DNA of 64,000 nucleotides from Marinobacter xestospongiae (GCF_023156385.1 NZ_JAKZAK010000001.1:248001-312000), one strand, 5' to 3'. Shown: positions 11,547-22,282, counted from the stretch's first letter. Numbers and translations are program-made. The notes: generated by a model from the letters alone, not told the origin.

Positions 11547-12027
11547 GCACCAGCAACAGACCCTGCGGCAGCTGCTGGAACAGGGGCTGCCATTGCACCC
11601 AAGGCCCTGGCAGGTACTGGCTGAGACAGTTGGGGCCGAAGCCACCGAGCTGTTGGCCCAGGCCCGGCAGTGGCAGCACCAGGGCCTGTTCCGGCGTTTT
11701 GGCCTGGTGGTGAGGCATCGCGCGCTGGGGTATCGCGCCAACGCCATGCTGGTGCTGGATGTTCCCGACCACCAGGTGACTCTGGCCGGGGAGTCGCTGG
11801 CCCGTTCATCGGGGGTGAACCTGTGTTACCAGCGGCCACGACGGCCGAACTGGCGCTACAACCTGTTCTGCATGATCCATGGCCAGGAGCGCACCCGGGT
11901 GGTGGCGCTGGTGCAGGAACTGCTGCGGCAACATGGACTGGATGGCTGCGACCACCGGTTGTTGTTCAGCCTCAAGGCCTTCAAACAGTGTGGTGGCCGT
12001 TTTGTGGCCCCGGAGGCAAACCGATGA
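11533..12027 (+). CDS. nirL: NirL, siroheme decarboxylase subunit
   Basis: Partner subunit in siroheme decarboxylation for heme d1. The 164-residue protein has the AhbB-type signature CYQRPRRPNWRYNLFCMIHG, shared with NirH (CYRRPRRLPVWHYNLFAMIHG), preceded by a winged-helix domain (VLAETVGAEATELLAQARQW). The ATG at 11533 lies inside the end of nirD, and the stop overlaps the nirG start by four bases (ATGA). The D-L-G-H order is that of Pseudomonas. Confidence 0.92.
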   Translation: MALTEHQQQTLRQLLEQGLPLHPRPWQVLAETVGAEATELLAQARQWQHQGLFRRFGLVVRHRALGYRANAMLVLDVPDHQVTLAGESLARSSGVNLCYQRPRRPNWRYNLFCMIHGQERTRVVALVQELLRQHGLDGCDHRLLFSLKAFKQCGGRFVAPEANR

Positions 12028-12467
12028 ACGACGATCAGCGCCGGCTGATGAACCGGCTGCAGCAGGGGTTTCCGCTTGTGCCATCGCCCTGGCGTGCCCT
12101 GGCCGATGAGCTGGATCTGGAGGAAGCGGCGCTTCGACAGCAGGTCGACGACTGGCTGGCGGACGGCACCCTGACCCGGTTTGGCCCGATGTTCGATGTT
12201 GAGGCCCTGGGTGGCGCCTTCACCCTGGCCGCGATGGCGGTTCCGGAGCCCCGCTTCGAGGCCGTTCATCAGCTACTCGATGGTTTGCCGGAAGTCGCCC
12301 ACAACTACCGCCGGGAACACGCCCTCAACATGTGGTTCGTGCTGGCCTGTGACAGTCCAGCTGCGGTGACCCGCAGCCTTGAGCACATCGAGGCGGTGAC
12401 CGGGCTGGTGGTGATGAACTTTCCCAAGGAGGCGACCTACCATGTCGGACTGCATTTCCCCGTCTGA
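12024..12467 (+). CDS. nirG: NirG, siroheme decarboxylase subunit
   Basis: Third member of the siroheme decarboxylase set, 147 residues. The core motif VAHNYRREHALNMWFVLAC marks it as the NirD/AhbA subtype. ATG 12024 lies in an ATGA overlap with nirL; the open frame upstream of it is only a shadow of nirL. Its end overlaps nirH by 26 bases, the longest same-strand overlap between assigned genes in the nir operon. Confidence 0.92.
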   Translation: MNDDQRRLMNRLQQGFPLVPSPWRALADELDLEEAALRQQVDDWLADGTLTRFGPMFDVEALGGAFTLAAMAVPEPRFEAVHQLLDGLPEVAHNYRREHALNMWFVLACDSPAAVTRSLEHIEAVTGLVVMNFPKEATYHVGLHFPV

Positions 12468-13038
12468 TGCCGCCCTGGCCCGACGGCTGATTGAGCTGAC
12501 CCAGGCGGGCCTGCCGGTGGTGGCGGAACCCTGGCAGTGGCTCGCGGCAGAGCTGGGTCTGACCGAGGCCGACACCCTGGCGCTGCTGACCCGACTGCAA
12601 CAGGGTGGTGCCATTCGCCGGGTGGCGGCGGTGCCCAATCACTATCGCCTGGGCTATCGCTACAACGGCATGACGGTGTGGGACGTTGATGATGACCAGG
12701 TCGATCGCCTGGGCGCGCTGATCGGACGGGAACCCGGTGTCAGCCACTGTTATCGGCGGCCCCGCCGGCTGCCGGTATGGCACTACAACCTGTTTGCGAT
12801 GATCCATGGCCGCAGCCAGCAGGAGCTCGACCAGCAGCGGGCCCACCTGCGCCAACTGCTGGGGGAGGCCCGTCGCAGCGATGACATGCTGGTGAGCAGC
12901 CGCATTCTGAAAAAAACCGGCGTGCGCCTGCCTGAGACGCTTGCCCGCACACCGTCCGGCATCCCTGATGAGCCATCTCAGCATTCAGCTCATCAATCAA
13001 ACCCAAAACCCGACACCGGGAGCGATCACCATGCTTAG
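12442..13038 (+). CDS. nirH: NirH, siroheme decarboxylase subunit
   Basis: Fourth siroheme decarboxylase subunit, NirL/AhbB subtype with CYRRPRRLPVWHYNLFAMIHG. At 198 residues it is longer than its relatives because of a C-terminal extension of about 35 polar residues (from roughly LPETLARTPSG to SDHHA) that looks unstructured. The start ATG 12442 lies within nirG. The gene end overlaps the start of nirJ by eight bases. Confidence 0.92.
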   Translation: MSDCISPSDAALARRLIELTQAGLPVVAEPWQWLAAELGLTEADTLALLTRLQQGGAIRRVAAVPNHYRLGYRYNGMTVWDVDDDQVDRLGALIGREPGVSHCYRRPRRLPVWHYNLFAMIHGRSQQELDQQRAHLRQLLGEARRSDDMLVSSRILKKTGVRLPETLARTPSGIPDEPSQHSAHQSNPKPDTGSDHHA

Positions 13039-14215
13039 GATCAGTCAGTACCTGCGCCATCTGGCCGGCCAGGCGCCGGCACCGCGAGCGGCCCGGCCCG
13101 GCAGCACCCGACCACCGGTGGTGATCTGGAATCTGCTGCGGCGCTGCAACCTGACCTGCAAGCACTGTTACGCCACCTCGGCTGACAGCGTGTTCCGGGA
13201 CGAGCTGGACACCGCAGAAGCCTTGCGGGTGATCGACGATCTCCACGCTGCCGGGGTGCGGGTGCTGATCCTCTCCGGCGGTGAGCCGATGCTGCGGGAG
13301 GATCTGTTTGAGATCTCGGACTACGCTCGCCGGCTGGGGTTCTTCGTGGCGCTGTCCACCAATGGCACTCTGATCAACGAAGACACCATCGAGCGGGTGG
13401 CGGCGGCGCACTACGACTACGTTGGCATCAGCATCGATGGCCTGGAACAGACCCACGACGAATTCCGCCAACTCGAGGGCAGCTTCCGCACCTCGATGAA
13501 GGCCATTCGCCTGTGTCGCCAGCGTGGTATCCGGGTGGGGCTGCGTACCACCCTGACCCGGTACAACTTCAAGCAACTGCCCCAGTTGCTGGGGCTGATG
13601 TGGCAGTACGACGTCAACAAGTTCTACCTGTCCCACCTCAACTACAGCGGCCGGGGCCGCCGCAGCCGCAAGCACGACGCCTACCAGCGCATGTCCCGGG
13701 ATGCCATGTGGCAGATTTTCGACCAGGCCTGGCGCGATATCCGGGAAGGGCGTGACACCGACTTTGTCAGCGGTAACAACGACGCCGACGGCGTGCTGTT
13801 GCTGCAGTGGGCAAGGCAGGTGATTCCCGCCAGGGCAGAGCAGCTCGAAGCCCTGCTGCGGGCCTGGGGCGGCAACGCCTCCGGCGCCGGCATCGCCAAT
13901 ATCGACAACACCGGGGAAGTCCACCCGGACACCTACTGGTGGCAGCACTCGGTTGGCAACGTTCGCCAGCGCAGCTTCCGTGATATCTGGCTCGACCGGC
14001 CCGATCCGCTGCTGGTGCAGTTGCGCCAGCACCCACGGGCGGTCGGGGGACGCTGTGGCAGCTGCCAGTGGCGGGCCCTGTGCAATGGCAACACCCGCAC
14101 CCGGGCCTGGGCAGACGGCGACCTGTGGGCGGAAGACCCGGGCTGTTACCTGAGCGACCAGGAAATCGGCCTCGGTGGCGAACGCCGCATTACCACCGCG
14201 CCGGCGGGTGTTTAG
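13031..14215 (+). CDS. nirJ: NirJ, radical SAM heme d1 biosynthesis enzyme
   Basis: Radical SAM/SPASM protein that acts on didecarboxysiroheme to remove propionate side chains in heme d1 synthesis. The 394-residue form starts at ATG 13031 with GGGAG upstream; an ATG at 12941 in the same frame lies deep in nirH and is unlikely. The radical SAM cluster motif is CNLTCKHC (C39, C43, C46), and a C-terminal cysteine set (CGSCQWRALC, then C about 35 residues later) fits an auxiliary cluster. It shares eight bases with nirH. Confidence 0.95.
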   Translation: MLRISQYLRHLAGQAPAPRAARPGSTRPPVVIWNLLRRCNLTCKHCYATSADSVFRDELDTAEALRVIDDLHAAGVRVLILSGGEPMLREDLFEISDYARRLGFFVALSTNGTLINEDTIERVAAAHYDYVGISIDGLEQTHDEFRQLEGSFRTSMKAIRLCRQRGIRVGLRTTLTRYNFKQLPQLLGLMWQYDVNKFYLSHLNYSGRGRRSRKHDAYQRMSRDAMWQIFDQAWRDIREGRDTDFVSGNNDADGVLLLQWARQVIPARAEQLEALLRAWGGNASGAGIANIDNTGEVHPDTYWWQHSVGNVRQRSFRDIWLDRPDPLLVQLRQHPRAVGGRCGSCQWRALCNGNTRTRAWADGDLWAEDPGCYLSDQEIGLGGERRITTAPAGV

Positions 14216-14297
14216 TGAACCAGCCCGCAATCAGCCTTCGCCTGGCCGCGCTGCTATGACCAACAAACTGAGAGAGACCACAAACCGGGAGACCGTC

Positions 14298-15131
14298 ATG
14301 ACCCAACCTCTAACATTGCCCCCCTGTGCCCAGGCCCACCTGGCCGGTGGCACGGTTGCCCTGGTGGGCGCCGGTTCCGGTGACCCCGGCCTGCTCACCC
14401 TGCGGGCCTGGAGCCTGCTGCATCAGGCCGATGCGGTGGTGTACGACCGCCTGGTGGGCGATGACCTGCTGCGGGCACTGCCGACCACCTGCCAGCGCCA
14501 CTACGTTGGCAAGACCTGTGGCCGCCACGTGCTGTCCCAGGGCCAGATCAACGATCTGCTGGCGACGCTGGCCTGCCGCGGCCTGCGAGTTGTACGCCTC
14601 AAAGGCGGTGACCCGTTTGTGTTTGGCCGCGGCGGGGAGGAGCTGGATCACCTGCTGGCCAGGGGCATTGACTGTCAGGTGGTACCCGGGGTCACCGCCG
14701 CATCCGCCTGCACCGCCTACGCCGGCATTCCGCTGACCCATCGCGGCCTGGCCCAGTCCTGCACCTTCATTACCGGCCACCTGCAGGCCGATGGCCAGCT
14801 CAACCTGCCCTGGCAGGCGCTGGCGGTGCCGGGTCAGACCCTGGTGTTCTACATGGGGTTGGGCAACCTGGCGGAAATCGCCGGGCGCCTGCAGGAAGCC
14901 GGGCTCGCCCCCGACACCCCCGCCGCGCTGGTGGAGAATGGCACCCTGGCGGAACAGCGGGTGATTCGCAGCTGCCTGGCAGATCTGCCGGACACCGCAC
15001 GCCGGGCGGAACTGCAGACCCCGACCCTGACGGTGGTGGGTGAGGTGACACGGCTGTTTGGCCATCATCGTCTGATGGCGCCGGGGCAGTTCCAGGGAGC
15101 CCATCCACTGGCGGTACAGGAGGCGGTATGA
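14298..15131 (+). CDS. nirE: NirE, uroporphyrinogen III C-methyltransferase
   Basis: SAM-dependent methyltransferase converting uroporphyrinogen III to precorrin-2, the entry step to siroheme and heme d1. I chose ATG 14298 (GGGAG upstream, 277 residues) because family alignments start near this point; ATG 14256 is in frame but adds an unusual leader. The SAM-binding VGAGSGDPGLLTLRA and RLKGGDPFVFGRGGEE motifs are intact. Being a dedicated CobA-type enzyme in the nir operon, it supplies the d1 branch. It overlaps nirN by four bases. Confidence 0.94.
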   Translation: MTQPLTLPPCAQAHLAGGTVALVGAGSGDPGLLTLRAWSLLHQADAVVYDRLVGDDLLRALPTTCQRHYVGKTCGRHVLSQGQINDLLATLACRGLRVVRLKGGDPFVFGRGGEELDHLLARGIDCQVVPGVTAASACTAYAGIPLTHRGLAQSCTFITGHLQADGQLNLPWQALAVPGQTLVFYMGLGNLAEIAGRLQEAGLAPDTPAALVENGTLAEQRVIRSCLADLPDTARRAELQTPTLTVVGEVTRLFGHHRLMAPGQFQGAHPLAVQEAV

Positions 15132-16636
15132 CCATGACGCTGGTAAAGCTGAAGCGAGCTGTCTGGCTGGTATTGGGAATCGCCACCGCGCTGAGCCCGG
15201 CATCGGTGGTTGCCGAAACCGCCGCCGAGCTGTACCAGCAGCACTGCCAGGCCTGCCATGGCCAGTGGCGCCAAGGCGCGACCGGGCCGGCGTTGTTGCC
15301 GGAGAGCTTGCGACGCATACGCCAGGCCGACGTGGCGTCAGTGATTCGTGAGGGCCGCCCCGCCACCCAGATGGCCGGCTTTGGCGACCGGCTGAGCGAG
15401 GCCGAGGTGACCGCCCTGGCGGATTACCTGTTCCAGCCCAGCGACGTGGAGTTGAGCTGGCCGGCGACCACCATCAACGCTCACCACCGCCACTTTGTTG
15501 ACGCCTCCACCCTGCCGGATACCCCCCAGCACGACGCCGATCCGCTGAACCTGTTCGTGGTGGTGGAGGCGGGCAATCATCACGTCAACATCATGGACGG
15601 TGACCGCTTCGAAATCCTTGAGCGGTTTCCCTCCCACTACGCCCTGCATGGCGGGCCCAAGTTCTCGCCGGACGGCCGGTTCGTCTACTTTGCCTCCCGC
15701 GATGGCTGGGTCAGCCTCTACGACCTCCACAATTTCCGCAAGATTGCCGAGACCCGGGTAGGCATCAACACCCGCAACCTGGCGGTGAGCCACGATGGCC
15801 GTTGGGTGATGGTGGCCAATTACCTGCCCGGCAACCTGGTGGTACTGGATGCCCGGGACCTGTCTCTGGTCAAGGTGATTCCGGCGCTGGCGGAAGACGG
15901 CCATGGCAGCCGGGTCAGTGCGGTGTACACCGCGCCGCCCCGGGACAGCTTTGTGGTCGCGCTCAAGGACGTGCCGGAAGTGTGGGAGTTGTCCTACCGT
16001 GACCAGCCGCCACTGACGCCTCGGCGGCTGCCGGCCCAGGACCTGCTGGACGACTTTTCCTTCACTCCCGACTACCGCTATCTGCTGGCGACCTCCCGCA
16101 AGGCCGGCGGTGGCCAGGTGGTGGACCTGGACAGCGGCGAGGTGATCACCGACATTCCGTTGCCGGGCATGCCCCATCTGGGCTCCGGCATCTACTGGCA
16201 GTATCAGGGCCGCTGGGTCTACGCCACCCCCAACATCCGCGAAGGGGTGATCTCAGTGCTGGATCTGGAGACCTGGGAGCTGATCACCGACATCGAGACC
16301 TTGGGCCCCGGCTTTTTCATGCGCAGTCACGCCAACTCCCGCTACGCCTGGACCGACGTGTTCTTCGGCCCGGAACGGGAGGCGGTGCATCTGATCGACA
16401 AACAGACCCTGACCCTGGCCCACACCCTGCGGCCGATGCCCGGCAAGAACGCTGCCCATGTAGAGTTCAGTCACGACGGCCGCTATCTGGTGCTGAGCGT
16501 CTGGGACGAGGACGGGGCACTGATCATCTACGACAGCGAGACCCTGGAGGAGATCAAGCGCATCCCCATGAACAAGCCGTCCGGCAAGTACAACGTCGGC
16601 AACAAGATCGGCTACGCCGAGGGCACGTCTCACTAG
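15128..16636 (+). CDS. nirN: NirN, dihydro-heme d1 dehydrogenase
   Basis: Periplasmic NirS paralog that performs the last oxidation of dihydro-heme d1 and hands the cofactor to NirS. The 502-residue product has a signal peptide (to about residue 29), a c-type heme site CQACH (40-44) and a d1-type eight-bladed propeller. It is clearly shorter than NirS and lacks the long N-terminal linker. ATG 15128 overlaps the nirE stop (ATGA). It is the last gene of the nir operon. Confidence 0.94.
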   Translation: MTMTLVKLKRAVWLVLGIATALSPASVVAETAAELYQQHCQACHGQWRQGATGPALLPESLRRIRQADVASVIREGRPATQMAGFGDRLSEAEVTALADYLFQPSDVELSWPATTINAHHRHFVDASTLPDTPQHDADPLNLFVVVEAGNHHVNIMDGDRFEILERFPSHYALHGGPKFSPDGRFVYFASRDGWVSLYDLHNFRKIAETRVGINTRNLAVSHDGRWVMVANYLPGNLVVLDARDLSLVKVIPALAEDGHGSRVSAVYTAPPRDSFVVALKDVPEVWELSYRDQPPLTPRRLPAQDLLDDFSFTPDYRYLLATSRKAGGGQVVDLDSGEVITDIPLPGMPHLGSGIYWQYQGRWVYATPNIREGVISVLDLETWELITDIETLGPGFFMRSHANSRYAWTDVFFGPEREAVHLIDKQTLTLAHTLRPMPGKNAAHVEFSHDGRYLVLSVWDEDGALIIYDSETLEEIKRIPMNKPSGKYNVGNKIGYAEGTSH

Positions 16637-16650
16637 TGTCTTGTTGATAT

Positions 16651-16679
16651 CGCCAGGCCGGTCACGGACCTGCCTGGCG
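16651..16679 (+). terminator. Hairpin after nirN
   Basis: CGCCAGGC (16651-16658) pairs perfectly with GCCTGGCG (16672-16679), and the stem can extend inwards by CGGT/ACC pairing. It starts 14 bp after the nirN stop. There is no T-run behind it, so it may be a weak or Rho-assisted terminator or an mRNA 3' end stabiliser. Confidence 0.5.
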
Positions 16680-16739
16680 CACTTCTCAAATGCCTTGATA
16701 TTTGCCAATCCCCCGCCTTCGAAAAGTAACTTTATCCCC

Positions 16740-16788
16740 TTGATTATCATCAAATTAATCGTACTCCCATCGCTATAACCTAGTGCTG
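16740..16788 (+). promoter_or_regulatory. FNR/DNR box and promoter of norCB
   Basis: TTGATTATCATCAA at 16740-16753 is a perfect TTGAT-N4-ATCAA site. TATAAC (16774-16779) lies about 30 bp centre to centre downstream and is a good -10, giving a start near 16786-16788. This is the class II layout also seen before nirS. A second, much weaker match (TTGAT-N4-GCCAA) lies at 16695-16708. Confidence 0.9.
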
Positions 16789-16823
16789 TAGTCGGATATA
16801 AGACGAACGATGGAGAGAGAGCG

Positions 16824-18693
<1,870 letters not shown>

Positions 18694-18823
18694 ATGCATT
18701 GTCCCGGTGGGATCATGCCAGAGTGGGGACTCGGCAGTTGCTGACAGCACTGCCAGGACCTGGTCTCACCCAGGGACATCCCTGTATCTGACGGACCCTG
18801 ACGCAACAGTGGACTAGATCGCA

Positions 18824-20659
18824 ATGGAAGAGTGGGTTGGCTTCAAATGGCACCAGTACGTAACACGCCAGGCACTGGCCCAGTACCCGGCTGCGGCGGT
18901 GCGCCTTGAGGACGAAGCGCGGGGGCTGGGTATCCTGTTCCGTGCCCTTGGCGGCGACCCGGGGCTGAGCCTGGTGGCGGCGGAAGCCCGACCCCTGAAG
19001 ATACGACGGCGATGGCTGCAGCGTATGGCAGGCACCCATCGCCGTTTCGAGTTGGCCTGGCGGGACCAGCAGAGTGTGAGATTGCCGGAAACGATAGCAG
19101 CCTTTCCCAAGGCATCCCTGAACCGTGATCTCTATCTCTGGCTGGCCGCCATGGCCGCCTGTGGACCGCTGTCAGCCGGAGACTGGCTGGTGGCGAACCA
19201 ACAGGCGGTGACCCGGGTTCTGGCAAGCTGGCCAGGCCTGGCAAAGTGCTATGCCCGCCTGGCCCGGGCCTGCGTGGCGACTCGCCCGACGCCGGAAAGC
19301 ATGGCCGGGCCGGAACGGTCGCTGGAGACTGCGATACAGACCGCACTGCTGAGCCCGGGCAGCGTGCCCCGGCAGCCTGACTGCACGGTGGACCCCTGGC
19401 CGGTGCCGTTGTGGCTGTATCCGGCCCAGGGTCTGCCAGCGGCGAACGGCCACAGCAGCGGTGACAACGATGACCCTGGCAACCACAGCGGTGGTCAGCG
19501 CCGCCACCACAAACGCAAACAGGCGGAGCGGGTGGAGGCGTTTGATCGCGACAACGGGTTGATGATCTTTCGCCTGGAAAGCCTGTTCTCCTGGACCGAG
19601 TTCGTGCCGGTGGATCGTGCCGGTGACGACACCGAGGAAGAGGACGCCGCTGAGGTAGCCAATGACCTGGATGTGATCTCGGTCTCCCGGGACCGCAGCC
19701 AGGTCTCCGCCAGCATCAAGTTCGATCTCGACCTGCCCGCCGAGGAGCAGGACGACCTGACCCTGGGGCCGGGCATTCTGTTGCCGGAATGGGACTGGCG
19801 TGCGCAGCAATACCGCGAACGCCACTGCTGCCTGAAGCCGGTGCTCAGCCAGGCCCCGGAAGCGGATGCTGATGGCATCCTGCCGGCCCACCTGCGGGCG
19901 ACGGCACGGCGGCTGCAGCGCCAGTTTCGTGCCCTGAAGCCCCAGCGCCAGTGGCTACGTCGCCAGGCCGACGGTGAGGAGCTGGATCTGGATGCCTGCC
20001 TGGAGCAGCGCATCGAGCAGCGACGGGGGGCGGTGGCCACCGATCCCGGTCTCTATCGCCAATGCCGACCCAACCAGCGGGACCTGGCCTGCCTGGTGCT
20101 GGCGGACCTGTCGCTTTCCACCGACAGCCACATCAACGATCGCCAGCGGGTGATCGACATCATCCAGGACGGGCTGTTGTTGCTGGGTGAGGCGTTGCAC
20201 GCCAGCCAGGACCCGTTCGCCCTGTGCGGTTTTTCCTCCCGGCGGCGCAACGAGGTGCGCTTCCATCACATCAAGGGATTTGGCGAGCGTTTTGATACCC
20301 GCTGTCGTGCCCGTATTCAGGCGCTGGCGCCGGGCTACTACACCCGCATGGGGGCGGCTATTCGCCAGGCCACCCGGGTGCTGATGGCCCGGCCGGAGCA
20401 CCAGCGGCTGTTATTGCTGCTCAGTGACGGCAAACCCAACGACCTGGATATCTACGAGGGGCGTTACGGCGCCGAAGATACCCGCAAGGCGGTGCAGGAG
20501 GCCCGCCAGGCCGGGGTGGTTCCGTTCTGCGTCACCATCGACGCCGAAGCCAACGAATACCTGCCGTACCTGTTCGGCAGCAACGGCTACGTGGTGATCC
20601 GTGACCCGGCGCAACTGCCTGCCCGGTTGCCGCTGCTGTACATGAGCCTGGTGTCATGA
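18824..20659 (+). CDS. norD: NorD, von Willebrand factor A activator of NO reductase
   Basis: Cytoplasmic VWA protein that with the AAA ATPase NorQ inserts the non-heme iron in NorB. The 611-residue product has a C-terminal VWA domain with MIDAS motif DLSLSTD (near residue 427) and the later metal-site threonine and aspartate (YYTRMGAA, LLLLSDGKPND). The middle contains a polar, acidic stretch (about residues 205-285, including RRHHKRKQ and DDTEEEDAAE). There is no clear ribosome site at 18824. A 130 bp gap separates it from norB; in many relatives norQ fills this position, but here norQ is elsewhere. Confidence 0.92.
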   Translation: MEEWVGFKWHQYVTRQALAQYPAAAVRLEDEARGLGILFRALGGDPGLSLVAAEARPLKIRRRWLQRMAGTHRRFELAWRDQQSVRLPETIAAFPKASLNRDLYLWLAAMAACGPLSAGDWLVANQQAVTRVLASWPGLAKCYARLARACVATRPTPESMAGPERSLETAIQTALLSPGSVPRQPDCTVDPWPVPLWLYPAQGLPAANGHSSGDNDDPGNHSGGQRRHHKRKQAERVEAFDRDNGLMIFRLESLFSWTEFVPVDRAGDDTEEEDAAEVANDLDVISVSRDRSQVSASIKFDLDLPAEEQDDLTLGPGILLPEWDWRAQQYRERHCCLKPVLSQAPEADADGILPAHLRATARRLQRQFRALKPQRQWLRRQADGEELDLDACLEQRIEQRRGAVATDPGLYRQCRPNQRDLACLVLADLSLSTDSHINDRQRVIDIIQDGLLLLGEALHASQDPFALCGFSSRRRNEVRFHHIKGFGERFDTRCRARIQALAPGYYTRMGAAIRQATRVLMARPEHQRLLLLLSDGKPNDLDIYEGRYGAEDTRKAVQEARQAGVVPFCVTIDAEANEYLPYLFGSNGYVVIRDPAQLPARLPLLYMSLVS

Positions 20660-21216
20660 CCAGACCGCGCTACCTGCCCGGCGACCTGGCGGTGTGGTTG
20701 CTGATTCTCGCCGAGCTGGCGGTGTTTGCGCTGCTGTTTGTCGGGTTTGCCGTGGCCCGGGCGTTCGATCCGGCCACCTTCGCAGCAGGGCGGGCTGAAC
20801 TCCACCCGGGGGTGGGGCTGGCCAGCACCCTGTCGCTGATTGTCGCCAGCTACCTGGTGGCCACGGCCACCGTCGGGTACCGGCGGGGCCGTGACGGCAC
20901 GGCGGTGAGACTCTGGCTGGCACTGCTGGTGTCGCTGGCATACACCCTGGGCAAACTCTGGGAGTACGGCCAGCTCTATGGGGCCGGTTACCACCTGGGG
21001 TCAGACACCTTTTTCATGTTCTATTTCTTCCTTACCTTCTTTCACTTCCTGCATGTGGTGGTGGGGCAGGGCGTGCTGCTGGCGCTGGCCCGCAAGGCAC
21101 GCCGACCGTGGCAGGATGACCGCGACACCAACGCCATGGAATCGGGCGCCTGCTACTGGCACATGGTGGACCTGGTGTGGCTGGCCCTGTTTCCGCTGCT
21201 TTATGTGGTTGCTTAG
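20656..21216 (+). CDS. norE: NorE, cytochrome oxidase subunit III-like protein
   Basis: Accessory membrane protein of NO reductase related to subunit III of heme-copper oxidases; loss lowers NO reductase activity in other denitrifiers. The 186-residue product has about five membrane helices, with the subunit III-like FFLTFFHFLHVVVGQGVLL and GACYWHMVDLVWLALFPLLY. ATG 20656 overlaps the norD stop (ATGA). norF follows after 23 bp. Confidence 0.9.
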   Translation: MTRPRYLPGDLAVWLLILAELAVFALLFVGFAVARAFDPATFAAGRAELHPGVGLASTLSLIVASYLVATATVGYRRGRDGTAVRLWLALLVSLAYTLGKLWEYGQLYGAGYHLGSDTFFMFYFFLTFFHFLHVVVGQGVLLALARKARRPWQDDRDTNAMESGACYWHMVDLVWLALFPLLYVVA

Positions 21217-21239
21217 CGCCAGACCGACAAGGAGACACC

Positions 21240-21470
21240 ATGATCCTCACCCTGATGATCCTGATCGTGTGCACGGCGCTGCCGGTGCTGCTGGCCAATG
21301 CGGGCCTTCAGGGCTTACTGCCCCTGGTACTGGCGATGATTCTGATCAAGGCCTGGCTGGTGGTGGATCGCTTCATGGAGCTGCGTCATGCGCCCCGTCA
21401 CTGGCGCTGGGCCGTCCAGGCCTGGGCTCCGATGGTGGTGCTGGCCGTGATTGTGGCTGGTGGTTGGTAG
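21240..21470 (+). CDS. norF: NorF, small membrane protein (subunit IV-like)
   Basis: A 76-residue protein with two or three hydrophobic helices, resembling NorF and prokaryotic cytochrome oxidase subunit IV (ILIKAWLVVDRFMEL motif). The start is ATG 21240 with AAGGAG at 6 bp. The frame is open from 21177 but that part lies in norE. Position after norE supports the name. It closes the + strand denitrification run. Confidence 0.85.
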   Translation: MILTLMILIVCTALPVLLANAGLQGLLPLVLAMILIKAWLVVDRFMELRHAPRHWRWAVQAWAPMVVLAVIVAGGW

Positions 21471-21541
21471 GCGTTTTTCACTGCGGGTACATCTGGCTTT
21501 CTTCTCTGTGTGATCAGATCTGGTCGGACAGGCCGACTCAC

Positions 21542-21588
21542 GTTACAGTAACCAGCTGATAATTAGGGACTAACTGTCGGCTCCCTAA
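21542..21588. promoter_or_regulatory. Inverted repeats upstream of the DUF998 gene
   Basis: The 157 bp gap after norF holds a short palindrome GTTAC-A-GTAAC (21542-21552) and an inverted repeat TTAGGGA (21563-21569) / TCCCTAA (21582-21588). They sit where a promoter for the next gene would be and may be operators, or the second may form a hairpin in the leader. No known regulator consensus was recognised. Confidence 0.35.
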
Positions 21589-21627
21589 CTTCCCCCCGAA
21601 ACGGTTTTCCAAGAAGGAAGGAAATCG

Positions 21628-22224
21628 ATGTTGTCGCAAGTTGTCGCCTACTCTGGTGTTCTGGCGTCTGTATGGCTCGTGCTCGGTGTGTTCGTCGCAG
21701 GCCTCAGGTATGAGGGATACAGCCATACCAAACAGTTCTGCAGTGAACTCGGCGCTGCCGGCAGCCCAACGGAAAAGTTCTCGCCTCTTATCAACAACTA
21801 CCCGCTCGGCGCACTGTTCTCGTTGTTTGGTGTGTATGTGATGATCAATGACAGCTCATCAGCGATCATGGTCATTGTCGGTGTTCTGATCGTGATGCAC
21901 GGGCTTGGCACATGGGTCGCCGGTTACTTCCCGATGGATGCCGATCTGTACACCGAAACCCCCACGTTTTCCTGCAGGGTTCACTCCTGGGCGGGATTTG
22001 TCATGCTGTTCTCCCTGCTGATCGCGCCAGCACTCAGCCTGTTTGATGATGGGCTTCCGCTTCCGTTCAAGGCCTTCACGGTGGCCTGTCTGCTATGTAC
22101 GGTCCTGTTTATGGCTACGCTGGCCAAAGCCTTTAAGGAAAAGGGGAATCCGGGCATCCACCAACGGTTGAGCTACGGAGCCCAGCTGGCCTGGCTTTCA
22201 GGGCTGTCGATTACTCTGGCGTAA
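21628..22224 (+). CDS. DUF998 family membrane protein
   Basis: A 198-residue integral membrane protein with about six hydrophobic segments. The early CSELGAAGSPTEKFSP stretch, GTWVAGYFPMDAD and the FSCRVHSWAGF region are typical of DUF998. The function of the family is unknown. ATG 21628 has a strong AAGGAAGG. It is not part of known denitrification systems and lies, with the next gene, between norF and norQ. It may be an insertion into the island; base composition looks slightly less GC-rich than norF but I could not measure it. Confidence 0.8.
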   Translation: MLSQVVAYSGVLASVWLVLGVFVAGLRYEGYSHTKQFCSELGAAGSPTEKFSPLINNYPLGALFSLFGVYVMINDSSSAIMVIVGVLIVMHGLGTWVAGYFPMDADLYTETPTFSCRVHSWAGFVMLFSLLIAPALSLFDDGLPLPFKAFTVACLLCTVLFMATLAKAFKEKGNPGIHQRLSYGAQLAWLSGLSITLA

Positions 22225-22270
22225 GGCCAGCGACGATGAGGGCCGTCTGGCTAGGCAGCCTGCCCTGGGT

Positions 22271-22282
22271 CAGTTGCAACTG
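22271..22282. promoter_or_regulatory. Perfect 12 bp palindrome before the PhzF gene
   Basis: CAGTTGCAACTG is self-complementary over its whole length and lies in the 166 bp gap between the DUF998 and PhzF genes, about 110 bp upstream of the assigned start. It could be an operator; no regulator is assigned. Confidence 0.35.

Noticed and set aside
12740..14230. Minus strand open frame of 496 codons opposite nirH and nirJ
   Set aside because: Fully covered by nirJ, which has clear radical SAM motifs on the + strand.
16695..16708. Possible second FNR box TTGAT-N4-GCCAA before norC
   Set aside because: Right half-site matches poorly; kept only as a remark beside the perfect site at 16740.
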